Positions 28,041-37,303 of a stretch of DNA of 64,000 nt are shown in pieces. The DNA is from Bosea sp. 29B. GTDB lineage: Bacteria > Pseudomonadota > Alphaproteobacteria > Rhizobiales > Beijerinckiaceae. Location of the stretch: NCBI RefSeq assembly GCF_902506165.1, contig NZ_LR733817.1:5853518-5917517 (forward strand). Reading direction: 5' to 3'. Position 1 is the stretch's first letter, and each line of letters opens with the position of its first letter. The position numbers and the translations under genes are program-made. A model generated the notes under the pieces. That model ran no database searches, had not been told where the DNA came from, and saw only the letters and a list, made by a program, of their open reading frames with translations.

Positions 28041-28520
28041 TCAGGCGGCGCTCGATTGCAGGAACCACAATGCCTTGTCGAGGCTCTGCGAGTAGGCTGT
28101 GAGCAGATCGGCCGTGCCGGCATCCCCAGCCTCGTCGGTCTTGTCGATCGCATCGCGCACACTGTTCGCCGCGCCGGCATAGCGCTCGATCAGCGCGTCG
28201 AGATGGTCTTTCACGGCGACGATCTCCGTCGGATAGGGCTTGAGGCTACTGCCGGATGCGACCGTCTGGGTCGTGCCGAGCGCCGTGCCGCCCAATTGGG
28301 CCACGCGCTCGGCGACGGTGTCGACATGCTCGTCGAGTTCCTTGCGAAAGCCGTCGAGCATCAGATGCACGCCGATGAAGCCCGGACCTTTCAGGTTCCA
28401 GTGCGCCTGCTTGGTGGCGAGCGCCAGATCGATGCCGTCCTGCAGGCGCTCGTTGAGAATGGCGATCACTTCGTTCTTGGCGTTCGACGGCATGTCGATC
28501 CGCGAGGCGGGCTTCTTCAT
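28041..28520 (-). CDS. dps: DNA protection protein Dps
   Basis: 159-aa ferritin-like dodecamer subunit that stores iron and protects DNA in stress. The ferroxidase site is visible: KQAHWNLKGPGFIGVHLMLDGFRKELDEH (His about 39, Asp/Glu at about 52-67). The ATG at 28520 is the family start; the longer upstream frame overlaps the divergent neighbour promoter. It is transcribed divergently from the broken flavoprotein gene, and the ~130 bp between them should carry both promoters. Confidence 0.95.
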   Translation of the reverse strand: MKKPASRIDMPSNAKNEVIAILNERLQDGIDLALATKQAHWNLKGPGFIGVHLMLDGFRKELDEHVDTVAERVAQLGGTALGTTQTVASGSSLKPYPTEIVAVKDHLDALIERYAGAANSVRDAIDKTDEAGDAGTADLLTAYSQSLDKALWFLQSSAA

Positions 28521-28653
28521 GGGGACACTCCAGACCAGGCGCGCGCGTGCTTTGGCGCCGCATGACCTCTCGAACGCGGATCCCGCCCAAGCGTTCCGCG
28601 GGAACAGACCGGCCTGACGCCAGTTGGGCATAGAACCGCACAAGGAGGCCCCA

Positions 28654-29139
28654 ATGACCAGGAAGACCGACCAGGACCGCGCCTGGGAGCTGATCGAGGA
28701 GATCTGACTGTGCATGTTCGTCAGCCATGACGGCAATGGCGACCAACTGCGCGCCCGCCCGATGAGCGCCCATGCCCACCGCGACGAGGATGCGATCTAT
28801 TTCCTCACCGACCTGCGTGCCCACAAGGACGACGAGATCGAGATCAACGAGAATGTCTGCCTCTGCTTCGGCGACAACGGCTCGTATAAATATGTTTCCG
28901 TCACCGGCACGGCGAACCTGCTGGATGACCGCGATCGCGTCGCCGAACTCTGGTCGCAGGCGGCGCGCGCCTTCTGGGAGAGCAAGGACGATCCCAACAT
29001 CCGCGTCCTCAAGGTGCGGCCCGCTTTGGCAGAGTTCTGGGACAGCCCTGGCAAGATCGTGACTTCGGTCAAGATGGCGGCCGCCGCGATCACCGGCTCG
29101 CGGCCCGATCTCGGCAGCAACCGCAAAGTCCTGCTCTGA
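28654..29139 (+). pseudogene. Pyridoxamine 5'-phosphate oxidase-family stress protein, in-frame TGA
   Basis: A GS26-type FMN-binding split-barrel protein. The natural start is the ATG at 28654, preceded by a strong aaggagg (28642-28648), giving MTRKTDQDRAWELIEEI, then TGA at codon 18 (28705-28707), then LCMFVSHDGNGDQLRARPM and the rest of the barrel to 29139 in the same frame. Homologues have Gly at that position (EEIGxCMxVTHDG), so a single GGA-to-TGA change explains it. Reinitiation at the ATG at 28714 (141 aa, gaggag 12 nt upstream) would lose the first helix. The rest of the frame is intact, so the change is recent or tolerated. Confidence 0.8.
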
Positions 29140-29149
29140 GGGGGCGACG

Positions 29150-29365
29150 ATGAGACTTCTCGTTCACCTGGTCGGCGCCTGGGTAGCGTCGGAAGCGGCG
29201 TCAGGCCGCTATCCCCGCTCCCTGTCCCTCGGCATGCAGCTTCTGGTCTCGCGGCTCGGCCCTCAAACCGCGCTGATGGCGCTCGCCGGCTACGCCATCC
29301 AGAGCCTCAACGAAGGCGGGGCGTTCGGGCTGCGCCGGACACAGCGCCGACGGCGGCGCGGCTAA
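29150..29365 (+). CDS. Small hypothetical protein
   Basis: 71 aa, no family recognised. It starts 10 bp after the flavoprotein stop with a gaggggg element upstream, so it may be co-transcribed. The protein has a moderately hydrophobic middle (LGPQTALMALAGYAIQSLN) and a very basic end (RRTQRRRRRG), which could suit a small membrane-associated or nucleic-acid-binding protein. Confidence 0.5.
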   Translation: MRLLVHLVGAWVASEAASGRYPRSLSLGMQLLVSRLGPQTALMALAGYAIQSLNEGGAFGLRRTQRRRRRG

Positions 29366-29392
29366 AGCGTACTGTCGTCACACGGAACCACC

Positions 29393-29498
29393 GTCGTCAT
29401 TCTGGGCGAGCGAAGCTCGGCCCGGGATCCATCGTAGAGCTCCGGAGCCTTACGATGGCTCCCGGAACTGCGCGCCTTCGGGGCTTGTCCAGGATGAC
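29393..29498. repeat. REP-like intergenic repeat, copy 3 (diverged)
   Basis: Starts gtcgtcattctgggcg and ends cttgtccaggatgac, with a cccgggatccatcg / cgatggctcccgg inner pair. Its ends match the family at 11116 and 20644; the centre differs. Confidence 0.65.
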
Positions 29499-29536
29499 GG
29501 TGCGGTTCCGAGGATTATCAGCGTGCTCGAGAAGCC

Positions 29537-30154
29537 TCAGCGTCGCCCGCCGCGGGCGACGCGCTCGATCTCCGCCCGCACCAGCCGCTCGACCATGGTC
29601 GGCAGGTTGTCGTCGAGCCAGGTCTTGAGCATCGGCTTCAGCATGTCCTTGACCAGATCCTCCAGCGTGCGCGCATTGTTGCTGAGGACGGTATTGGCGA
29701 GCGCTCCGAAAGCGCTGTGCACCGCGGCGCCGGCCTGGTCGGAAATCAGCGCCGCCATGTCCATCGGCGGGGCCGGCTGCTGCTGGATTGGCGGCGCCGG
29801 TTGTGGCTGGATCGGCGGCGGCACGAAGGCCTGGGGCTGAGGTGACTCCGGTTCGGGCTCGGGCAGCGCCACGGCCTGCGGCTCGACGAAATCGATATCG
29901 TCCGCAGCTCCCGCGATCGGCGCGGGCGGCTCTTCAACGACGCGCTCGGCCTCGGCACCGAGGTCCAGCACGTCGTCCTCGATCAGCTCCGGCTCTGGTT
30001 CGGGTTCCGGCTCGGGCTGCGGCGCCAATGCGACCGGCTCCGGAGCGGCTTCCTCCGGCGGCGCGGCAGGCTTCTCGTCATCGGCGATGATCCGCCTGAT
30101 GGAGGCGAGAATCTCCTCCATCGAAGGTTCATTGGCCTTGGGCTGCGCGCTCAT
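29537..30154 (-). CDS. popZ: PopZ-type polar organising protein (DUF2497)
   Basis: 205-aa protein of three parts: an N-terminal helix EPSMEEILASIRRIIADDE (about 9-27), the site used by PopZ to bind partner proteins; a long Pro/Glu/Gln-rich acidic disordered linker (about 30-120, many PEP repeats); and a C-terminal oligomerisation helix region (LEDLVKDMLKPMLKTWLDDNLPTMVERLVRAEIERVA). In Caulobacter this protein builds the polar scaffold that anchors ParB-parS. The ATG at 30154 is preferred over a GTG at 30169. Located between valS and tolC, its usual position. Confidence 0.93.
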   Translation of the reverse strand: MSAQPKANEPSMEEILASIRRIIADDEKPAAPPEEAAPEPVALAPQPEPEPEPEPELIEDDVLDLGAEAERVVEEPPAPIAGAADDIDFVEPQAVALPEPEPESPQPQAFVPPPIQPQPAPPIQQQPAPPMDMAALISDQAGAAVHSAFGALANTVLSNNARTLEDLVKDMLKPMLKTWLDDNLPTMVERLVRAEIERVARGGRR

Positions 30155-30370
30155 GCTGATTCCGGTCACTCGACTCAGAGGACGCCTAAGGAATCAGTGC
30201 GCCCCGCTGCATGAGTATTTCATCGGAAAACCGGCAGGCAAGGCGCCTGGGGGCCGGCCCACAGGAGAAATCCGGAGTGTTGCACCGGCGCTGCGGCGCG
30301 CCGGCTTCAAAGCATCTTCGCGCGAAACGGATCCCCGGTCGCCCGGAGGCTACGACGCGGTAAGGCGCGA

Positions 30371-30407
30371 GGGCATGTCCGCGTTTCGGAAACACGCGAA
30401 CATGCCC
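30371..30407 (-). terminator. Hairpin after tolC
   Basis: Fourteen-bp stem with one mismatch (gggcatgtccgcgt / acgcgaacatgccc) 13 bp beyond the tolC stop. It has no clear T-run, so it is a likely but unproven terminator or mRNA-stabilising hairpin. The rest of 30170-30370 holds no gene. Confidence 0.5.
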
Positions 30408-30419
30408 GAGAACGCGGAC

Positions 30420-31838
30420 CTAGCGTCCGTCCGGCGTCTGCGTGCCCCAGAGCAGGCCCTTGACCTGATCATAGTGCTTGCGCGCATCGTAGCGCTCGGC
30501 CTTGAGCTTCAGCGTGTCGGACGAGAGCTTGCCGATCGCGGAGAGGACGGCATAGGACGCCACGACGCGGTCGCGCTGAGCCGTGACCAGCGTCGAGCGG
30601 GCGCTGACCAGTTCCTGCTGGGCGTTCAGCACGTCGAGCGTGGTGCGCTGGCCGACCTTGGCCTCTTCGCGCACGCCGGCGAGCGCGGTCTCGGCCGCCT
30701 GCACCTGTGCCTGTGCGGCGACGATCTGCGCCTTGGCCGCATCATGCGCGCCCCAGGCGGACACGACCGCGGCCCGGACGGTGTCGCGCGAGGTGTCGAC
30801 CTCGATCCGGCGCTGCCCGGCCGTCTCCTTGGCCTGGCGGGTGCGCGAATAGACCTGCCCGCCCTCGTAGATCGGGATGGTCAGCGTCGCCACCGCGCTG
30901 GCCGAGGTGCGGTTGTCGCCGAAGAACTGGTTGTCGTAGCGCTGCTGCACGAGGCCGCGCACGCCGACCGTGGGACCAAGATCCGCCTCGGTGACCTTAA
31001 CCTGCAGCTCCGCCGCATCGACGCCGTGCAGCGCCGCGATGATCGCCGGGTGCCCCTGCAAGGCGCCGTTCAGCGCGGCCGGCAGCGACTTGGGCAGCAG
31101 GTTCTCGACCGGACGACCGGGAGCGAGCTGCTTGGGCTCGGTACCGACATTCTGGCGGAAGCGCGCGATCGAGGTCTTGAGATTGGATTCGGCCAGGATC
31201 GCCTGCGACTGCGCCGAGGACAGGCGCGCCTCGGCCTGGGCCACGTCGGTCCGCGTCACCTCGCCGACCTGGAAACGATCCTTGGTCTGCCGCAGCTGCT
31301 CCTCGAGAACCTCGACGTTGTTCCGGTTGAGGTTGAGGATCGCCGTGTCGCGCAGCACGTTCATGTAGGACGTCGCCGCGTCGAGCAGGACGTTCTGCTC
31401 GGTGTTGCGCAGCGTCGCGCGCGCTGCCAGCACCTGCGATTCGGCCTGGCTGACGGAGCTGCGGGTCTTGCCGCTGTCGAAAATGTTCTGGTCGACCTGC
31501 AGCCCGCCGCCACGCGGGTTGAGGCGGGAGACGGAGTTGCTGTGCGCAGCGCCGCTCTTTTGCGCGTTGAACGGAATGTCGCTCTCGGTGATGCTGGCGC
31601 CGATATCGGCCGACGCGGTGATGCGAGGCCGGTAGCCCGAGAGCGCCTGCGGCACGTTCTCGTTGGTGGCGCGCACCGCGGCGCGCTGTGCGTTCAGCGT
31701 CGGATTGGCCGAATAGGCACGCCCCAGCGCCGCTTCCATCGTCTGCGCCAGCACCGGCGAGCCCGTCACGGCTCCCAGCATGCCGGCGAGCAGCAGGCGG
31801 CTCGCGGTCTTCTTCAACGTCGGTCGCGTTACAATCAC
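30420..31838 (-). CDS. tolC: TolC-family outer membrane efflux protein
   Basis: 472-aa outer membrane channel for tripartite efflux or type I secretion. Signal peptide about residues 1-31 (LLLAGMLGAVTGSPVLAQ). The mature part shows the TolC duplication: two blocks of long coiled helices with heptads (ESQVLAARATLRNTEQNVLLDAATSYMNVLRD and its second-half counterpart KAQIVAAQAQVQAAETALAGVREE) separated by barrel strands. The start is a GTG at 31838 with an aagaggcg element upstream. No periplasmic adaptor or pump is adjacent. Confidence 0.95.
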   Translation of the reverse strand: MIVTRPTLKKTASRLLLAGMLGAVTGSPVLAQTMEAALGRAYSANPTLNAQRAAVRATNENVPQALSGYRPRITASADIGASITESDIPFNAQKSGAAHSNSVSRLNPRGGGLQVDQNIFDSGKTRSSVSQAESQVLAARATLRNTEQNVLLDAATSYMNVLRDTAILNLNRNNVEVLEEQLRQTKDRFQVGEVTRTDVAQAEARLSSAQSQAILAESNLKTSIARFRQNVGTEPKQLAPGRPVENLLPKSLPAALNGALQGHPAIIAALHGVDAAELQVKVTEADLGPTVGVRGLVQQRYDNQFFGDNRTSASAVATLTIPIYEGGQVYSRTRQAKETAGQRRIEVDTSRDTVRAAVVSAWGAHDAAKAQIVAAQAQVQAAETALAGVREEAKVGQRTTLDVLNAQQELVSARSTLVTAQRDRVVASYAVLSAIGKLSSDTLKLKAERYDARKHYDQVKGLLWGTQTPDGR

Positions 31839-32058
31839 TGGACGCCTCTTGTGCGGACTCTAGTCACGCCCAGGCATCGCCCCAGCCTCGGCACTCGATT
31901 TAAAATCATAAGCTTCGCAGCCCGCCTCGCCAATGTCGCGAGACGAACTGGTCGCCTTTCAATTCTGCACTGCCGCAAAAATGCGACACTCTCGCCGGCG
32001 ATTAGTACCGACGGTCTACCTCTCCTGGGGAAAACCGGCCCGAAGGACGGCTCTTCCC

Positions 32059-32700
32059 TCACAGCGCGAACACCTCCGCCTTGCGGAACTCACGCAGAAT
32101 CGGCGCCGCCGCATCGAAGACCGGCCTGCCGGAGATCGATTCGCCCACCTTGCGGTGGAGCATGACGCGCGCCGCGCGCCCCACTCCTTCGATGACGATC
32201 AGCCGCCCGCCCTGTCGGACATGGCGAAAGAGCGCCTCGGGCTGCGTCTCGCAGGCACCGCTGACCAGCACGGCGTCGAACTGCCTGTGCTCCGGCAGCT
32301 TCGCGAGCAATTCGGCGGTGGGAACGCCCGGCTGGGCGAAGGCGGTGCGCGCCAGCGCCAGAGCAGCCTCGTCCGGCTCGAGCAGCGTCGTCGCGGCGCC
32401 CATCGCCGCCATCAGCGCCGCGCCATAGCCCGAGCCGCCGCCGTATTCGAGGGCTTCCTCACCCGGCTGCAGGTCGAGCACCTGGATCATCCGCGCCGTC
32501 ACCATCGGCGCCGGCAAGGCCCGGCTCGTGCCCGGCAGCGGCTCCTGGCGGTCGAGATAGGCCAGATGCGAGAGCTCGCCCGGCAGGAATGCCTCGCGCG
32601 GCACCGAATCTGCCGCGGCGAGCACGGCCCGATCGGTCACGTCATAGGTGCGCAACTGGCAATCGACCATCATGCGCCGCAGTTCGGCGAAGCTGCTCAT
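32059..32700 (-). CDS. Protein-L-isoaspartate O-methyltransferase-like protein
   Basis: 213 aa. The PCMT-like core is present: MVDCQLRTYDVTDRAVLAA, the REAFLPGE segment, and the SAM motif ALEYGGGSGYGAALMAAMGA (about 79-98) in place of the usual VLEIGTGSGYQAA. The conserved active-site segment of true PCMT (repair enzyme) is degenerate, so it may be a divergent alphaproteobacterial paralogue that sits upstream of tolC. The ATG at 32700 is followed by the start typical of this group (MSSFAELRRMMVDCQLR). Divergent from the OmpA-domain gene. Confidence 0.88.
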   Translation of the reverse strand: MSSFAELRRMMVDCQLRTYDVTDRAVLAAADSVPREAFLPGELSHLAYLDRQEPLPGTSRALPAPMVTARMIQVLDLQPGEEALEYGGGSGYGAALMAAMGAATTLLEPDEAALALARTAFAQPGVPTAELLAKLPEHRQFDAVLVSGACETQPEALFRHVRQGGRLIVIEGVGRAARVMLHRKVGESISGRPVFDAAAPILREFRKAEVFAL

Positions 32701-32903
32701 GCTCAAATCTCCGGAGGAAGGCGCCCGAACGGACACCTCGACCCTGCCCGCGGGTTTTGGGCGAGGCGGCGGCAAAAGGCAAGGCCGGGCATCGCTCCAT
32801 GTCGGGAGGCGAGGCCGTGCTGACGGCTCGTCCGAATGAAGGACGCAGATGGGCCGGCCTTGCCGCCATCCTGGCGACGAGCCCTCCACCACGAGCATGC
32901 GCC

Positions 32904-33893
32904 ATGACAGCAAGATCCCTCTTCTGGCCGGCACTGATGCTGGCCTGCCACCTCGCCACGCCGGGCCTGGCCCAGGATCATCCCCTCCTCGGCCGTTTCC
33001 AGGGTGCGCAGCAGGTCGGCTTCAAGGAGGCGGCCTTCGACGAGGCCCGCATCATCACCGGCCCGATCGACGAGCGCAGCTCGCGCGAGCAGAGCGGCGC
33101 CGGCTGGCAGAGCGTCGAGGGCAAGGTCTTCACGCTCTACTACAAGCTTCCGCCCGGCCGCACCGGCCTCGAGGCGCTGCGCAACTACCAGGCGAGCCTG
33201 ACCGGGGCCGGCTTCGAGGTTCCCTTCATTTGCTCGACCGATGCCGGAACCTGTTTCAGCGACGGACGCAAATATCCCGGCCTGTTCCTCGGGCTGGCGC
33301 TGGACGGCACCACCGACCTGCCAAAGCTGCAGCTCGGCGATTTCGTGCGCAACTTCTTCGGAAATGGCACCGGCCGATATCTCTACGCCAGGCTGGACCG
33401 GCCGGGCGGCACCGTCCATGTCAGCCTCGCCTTCTCCGAGGATGAAAGCCGTGGCCGGACCGTGATCGCACGCGTCATCGAGGCCGGCACAATGCAGACG
33501 GGGCAGATCCAGGTGGTCGAGGCGAGCCAGCTCGGCCGCGAGATCGACCAGAACGGCCGCACCAACGTCTATGGCATCCTGTTCGACTACGACAAGGCCG
33601 ACATCAAGCCGGAATCGCAGCCCCAGCTCAAGGCGATCGCCGAATTGCTGAGCAAGAGTCCGGCCCTGCGGCTCGACGTCGTCGGGCACACCGACAACCA
33701 GGGCAGCGCCGCCTATAATCTCAAGCTCTCCGACATGCGGGCCTTCTCGGTCGTCGCCGAGCTGTCGACCCGCTACGGCATCGATCGCAACCGGCTCAAC
33801 GCACTCGGCAAGGGGCTGGAGCAGCCGGTCGCGTCGAATGCCGATGAAGGGGGCCGGGCGCGCAATCGCCGCGTCGAACTGGTCCGGCGCTGA
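32904..33893 (+). CDS. OmpA-domain protein with DUF4892-like N-terminus
   Basis: 329-aa periplasmic/outer membrane protein. Signal peptide about 1-23 (FWPALMLACHLATPGLAQ). The N-terminal part (about 24-215; VGFKEAAFDEARIITGPID, then VFTLYYKLPPGRTGLEALRNYQ) resembles DUF4892; two cysteines (FICSTDAGTCF) may form a disulfide. The C-terminal OmpA domain (about 215-329) has VYGILFDYDKADIKPES and the peptidoglycan-binding LDVVGHTDNQGSAAYNLKLS with RNRRVELV. It likely anchors an envelope complex to the wall. Confidence 0.92.
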   Translation: MTARSLFWPALMLACHLATPGLAQDHPLLGRFQGAQQVGFKEAAFDEARIITGPIDERSSREQSGAGWQSVEGKVFTLYYKLPPGRTGLEALRNYQASLTGAGFEVPFICSTDAGTCFSDGRKYPGLFLGLALDGTTDLPKLQLGDFVRNFFGNGTGRYLYARLDRPGGTVHVSLAFSEDESRGRTVIARVIEAGTMQTGQIQVVEASQLGREIDQNGRTNVYGILFDYDKADIKPESQPQLKAIAELLSKSPALRLDVVGHTDNQGSAAYNLKLSDMRAFSVVAELSTRYGIDRNRLNALGKGLEQPVASNADEGGRARNRRVELVRR

Positions 33894-33912
33894 GCGATGG
33901 ATCGGAGCAACG

Positions 33913-35037
33913 CTATCGTGTCCGCACCGGTAGTTCCGCCGCACGCAGCAGGGCCGCGACCTGGCTCTGCTGTCGCGTTCCGGTCTTCCAGAACACCCGA
34001 GCAAGATGGGTGCGCGCCGTCGTCATCCTGATGCCCTGCTGCTGCGCCACCTCCGTCAGCGACAGGCCGGAGGCGAGCCCCAGCGCCAGCTTCGCCTCGG
34101 CCTCGGTGAGGTCAAACATCTGCCTTACGGCGGCGAGGCCACCGCCGGCCGGTTCGAGCGGGCGCGCCACGATCATCACATCGTTCATCCGCCCGGGCAA
34201 GGCGTAGGCCGCCGATAGCGGCGTGGCGCAAAGCGAGACGTCGCACCCCTCCCCGCCGCGCGCCCGCATCAGCATCTGCCCCCGTGCACCGGTGACGTCG
34301 CTCGCCTTGGCGACCAGATCCTTCAGCCCATGCTGCTCGGGCGCCGCCCGAGCCCACAATCTGCCCCCTTGCAAGCCGAGCGGCCCCGCCGGATCGGCCA
34401 GCAATTCGTCGCCGGCCGCGTTCGCGTAGGCGAACTGCATGGCTCGATCGACGATGATGACGGCGAGCGAAAGCTCGTCGAGCGCCCGCCGCGCCATCTC
34501 GCGCTCGATGCTGACGCCGCCGAGCTGCTGATGCAGCAGCGTCACGCGTCGCATCACTCCCGCAACCCGTTCGAACAACGCGAATTCGGCGGCGTCGAAC
34601 GGCTCCTGCCGGTGCCCGCGCTGAACGTCGAACATCCAGAACGAGCCATCGACATCGAGCACACGGCTCCCCATCCCGCCAAACATGTCCTGCGGCGCCA
34701 TCCATTCGCGCCACAGGCGGCTGTCGCGGAAGTGCTCGCCGAACAGAATGTGATCCCGGTAGGCTGAGCCGATCGGCACCGCCGCGACCCGCGCGCTGAA
34801 CCGCAAGGCGTCGGGCATCAGTTCGCGGTAGAGGAATGCGTTGAGGTCGGGGTCGGAGGCGTTGGTGATCGCGTCGTCGGGATGAGAATCCGGTCCGAAA
34901 TAGCCCAGGCAGATCTTGGAACCGTCGAAGAGACGGCGAACCTGCTCGATCGCCCCTGGCATCTGGCGGAAGTCGAGCGCCGCATCCAGCAGCCCGTCGA
35001 CGGCGCCGGTGACCACATCGAGATTCGCCCGCGCCAT
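33913..35037 (-). CDS. LuxR-type transcriptional regulator
   Basis: 374-aa regulator. The C-terminal LuxR helix-turn-helix (about 312-370) reads FDLTEAEAKLALGLASGLSLTEVAQQQGIRMTTARTHLARVFWKTGTRQQSQ, a typical GerE fold. A PAS-like segment lies before it (ELSLAVIIVDRAMQFAYANAAGDELLA, about 195-221); the N-terminal half has no recognised sensor. It may sense a small molecule or redox state. Target genes cannot be inferred; it is convergent with the OmpA-domain gene, 19 bp apart. Confidence 0.9.
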   Translation of the reverse strand: MARANLDVVTGAVDGLLDAALDFRQMPGAIEQVRRLFDGSKICLGYFGPDSHPDDAITNASDPDLNAFLYRELMPDALRFSARVAAVPIGSAYRDHILFGEHFRDSRLWREWMAPQDMFGGMGSRVLDVDGSFWMFDVQRGHRQEPFDAAEFALFERVAGVMRRVTLLHQQLGGVSIEREMARRALDELSLAVIIVDRAMQFAYANAAGDELLADPAGPLGLQGGRLWARAAPEQHGLKDLVAKASDVTGARGQMLMRARGGEGCDVSLCATPLSAAYALPGRMNDVMIVARPLEPAGGGLAAVRQMFDLTEAEAKLALGLASGLSLTEVAQQQGIRMTTARTHLARVFWKTGTRQQSQVAALLRAAELPVRTR

Positions 35038-35222
35038 CAAAGTCCTCGGCCAGCCATGCGCTCTGCCGGCGCGGCCTGACCTTCCCCCTCGGCCCGGCAT
35101 CGTCCGCTACGGCACCGGCCGCGGAATGCTGGCCGGAGAATCAGGCTAACCTCATGATCCGGCGGAGCAAAGCCTAAATCTTCCCCAGGGTCACCCGGCA
35201 GCCGAGGTCTCGTATATCCGTC

Positions 35223-36323
35223 TCAGGCGTGCCGCCGGCGCGCCTTCAGCACCTCGTCGGCCTCGGACAGAGTCTCGAAGGCGTAGATGAACTTGTCGTC
35301 GAGCGTGTCGCCGTACCAGATCTCGGGCACGATGGTGCGGAAGCGGGTTTGGAGCAGGTCGGCCAGCGCCTCGGTGTCCTTCATCCACTCCAGCATGTCG
35401 GCATAGAGGTTGAAATTGCTCGGCGCGGGGAAACGGGCGACGAGATCCTCGAAGCCCTGCTTGACCAGCACGGGATCGCAGAGCGTGTCCTCGATCTCAT
35501 GCTCGCCGACTTCGGTGTTGGCGGCCTGGATCAGGGCGTAGAAGCCGTAGCCGAAACGATCCTTGGTCAATTCGGCGGCGCGGCGGGCGAAGACCTCGAG
35601 ATCGTGCTCGTCGCGGCCGAGCCAGCGCGGCATGATCATCCGGGCGAAGTTGCGACAGAGATCGATATTGTGGCGGTCGAGCGCCCAGGCCGCCTCGAAT
35701 CGGCGCTGGTACTCGCTGAACGAGCCGGTCTCGGCCCCGCGCCGGAAATCGCTGGCGCGCCAGGCGAAATCCGCAGGATCGGGCTGGCTGTCGAGCACCG
35801 CATCCGCCTGCCGCAGGAATTTACGGAACTGATCGGCCTGGTCCAGGTTGACGTCGGCGGCGCAGGCCGTGCCGCGCCAGGCATAGGCCGTCACCCTGAG
35901 CGCATCGGCATAGGTCGCCGCCGAGAAGGGCGAGGGATCCTCGCGGAAATAGCTGGCGAAGCCGTCGAGCAGCGCCTCGTGCCGCGGCCCGGCATCGTCG
36001 CTGTCGGGAATCGCCATGAACTCTTCGAGGAACCAGTCCTTGACCAGCTGGTAGCGCGGCTTGCCGTTCTCGGCGAGGTCGCCCTGCGCCCGCGCCGCCT
36101 CGAAAGCCGCGCGATAGGCGGCGAAATCGCGCTCCTGCCAGGCCCGGCGCATCGCGTCGCGCTCGCCATAGAGACGCGGGATCTCGTCATGCAGGAAGAG
36201 CGAGCCGATCCCGTACTCCTGCAGCAGGATCTCGTACTGGGTGAGTTCCTCGGCCGGCTCCGGTGCAGCCCGCCGGCCCAGCACCTTGTCGCGCACGCTG
36301 CGGACCAGGTCTTTCCAGCCCAT
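35223..36323 (-). CDS. Hypothetical protein, alpha-helical
   Basis: 366 aa, no family recognised. No signal peptide or membrane segment. It is rich in Asp, Glu, Arg and aromatic residues and appears all-helical, with WQERDFAAYRAAFEAARAQG and FRRGAETGSFSEYQRRFEAAW as TPR-like helical repeats that suggest a scaffold of helical hairpins. Transcribed divergently from a small membrane protein gene with about 185 bp between. Confidence 0.8.
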   Translation of the reverse strand: MGWKDLVRSVRDKVLGRRAAPEPAEELTQYEILLQEYGIGSLFLHDEIPRLYGERDAMRRAWQERDFAAYRAAFEAARAQGDLAENGKPRYQLVKDWFLEEFMAIPDSDDAGPRHEALLDGFASYFREDPSPFSAATYADALRVTAYAWRGTACAADVNLDQADQFRKFLRQADAVLDSQPDPADFAWRASDFRRGAETGSFSEYQRRFEAAWALDRHNIDLCRNFARMIMPRWLGRDEHDLEVFARRAAELTKDRFGYGFYALIQAANTEVGEHEIEDTLCDPVLVKQGFEDLVARFPAPSNFNLYADMLEWMKDTEALADLLQTRFRTIVPEIWYGDTLDDKFIYAFETLSEADEVLKARRRHA

Positions 36324-36508
36324 CTCGCCTCCCCCGCCCCTGCTCGTACCGGCGCGGCATTTGGCCGCCCGGCGCTCCGTCCCGGCGCCTTGGGGCTGTC
36401 AGCGCTGCTTTCGTATCCCATTTCTCGATCGTCTCCGCAGCTATGGAGAACGACGAACGATCGCGCCGGCCGCGCGTTTCCGTCGAGTAGCGACACGACC
36501 GAGGTGAC

Positions 36509-36820
36509 ATGAGCCTTCCATCCGCGAGACAGGAGCTGAGGATCGCCTTCAAGCGGATCGAGGCCGAGCTCCCTCCCCGCCTCGCCAAGGCGATGCGCTG
36601 GCTCCGCCACCGCGATTCGCACCTGATCCGGATTCCGGCGGGGCTCGCGCTGATGATCGGCGGCGTGTTCTCGTTCCTGCCGGTTCTCGGCGCCTGGATG
36701 CTGCCGCTCGGCCTGATGCTGCTGGCGGCCGACGTGCCGCCGCTGCAGCGGCCGATGGCGCGCTTCGCCCATTGGTGCCTTGGGTTGCTGGAACGCTTCA
36801 GGCGACGCCGTTCGGGCTGA
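36509..36820 (+). CDS. Small transmembrane protein (PGPGW-like)
   Basis: 103 aa with a basic N-terminal stretch and two closely spaced hydrophobic segments (PAGLALMIGGVFSFLPVLGAWMLPLGLMLLA, about 43-73) that hold the LPVLGAWMLPLGL motif found in small alphaproteobacterial membrane proteins. Function unknown. Confidence 0.75.
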   Translation: MSLPSARQELRIAFKRIEAELPPRLAKAMRWLRHRDSHLIRIPAGLALMIGGVFSFLPVLGAWMLPLGLMLLAADVPPLQRPMARFAHWCLGLLERFRRRRSG

Positions 36821-36905
36821 TCGCCCGACTCGCGCCCGGCCCGAAGCGCCGCCGCGGACCAGCCCGCTGGGCGTTTCCAGGGATATCGGCACTGGAAGAA
36901 GAATT

Positions 36906-36979
36906 TGGAGGCCTCGCCCGGAATCGAACCGGGGTGCAAGGATTTGCAGTCCTCTGCGTAACCACTCCGCCACGAGGCC
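36906..36979 (-). tRNA. tRNA-Cys (GCA anticodon)
   Basis: Acceptor stem GGCCTCG paired with CGAGGCC, anticodon loop CTGCAAA giving GCA, T arm GGTTCGATTCC, discriminator U and an encoded CCA at 36906-36908. 74 nt. Confidence 0.98.
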
Positions 36980-37170
36980 ATCCGGTAGAGTCGCCCAAGG
37001 CGCGCTCCACGGCTGGGCCTATAACCACATGCCGCGGCGCGCCGCAACCGAAACTCTCGCGCCAATGTGAATTGACGATAGGGCAGATCGCCTGCCCACG
37101 ATTTTCTCCGCCTCGATGCCAGCAAAGGGGTTGCGTGTTCCGGGCAGCGTCGGTATACGCCGCCCACCGA

Positions 37171-37245
37171 TCCCGGATAGCTCAGCGGTAGAGCAATCGA
37201 CTGTTAATCGATTGGTCGCAGGTTCGAATCCTGCTCCGGGAGCCA
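37171..37245 (+). tRNA. tRNA-Asn (GTT anticodon)
   Basis: Acceptor stem TCCCGGA paired with TCCGGGA, anticodon loop CTGTTAA giving GTT, T arm GGTTCGAATCC, discriminator G and an encoded CCA at 37243-37245. Confidence 0.98.
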
Positions 37246-37303
37246 GCATTTTCGAGGGCTTGAGCGATGACCGCTTGGGCCCTTTCTGCTTTCCGGGGAC
37301 GGA

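Noticed and set aside
25082..28102. A 1006-codon plus-strand open frame opposite valS and the end of dps.
   Set aside because: It mirrors valyl-tRNA synthetase codons; its product is Arg/Asp/His-rich with no fold, typical of antisense shadows.
28705..28707. TGA as a selenocysteine codon in the flavoprotein gene.
   Set aside because: The family has Gly there, not Cys, and no obvious SECIS-like hairpin follows; a nonsense mutation is simpler. The Rdx gene at 8751 uses CxxC, so it is not a selenoprotein either.
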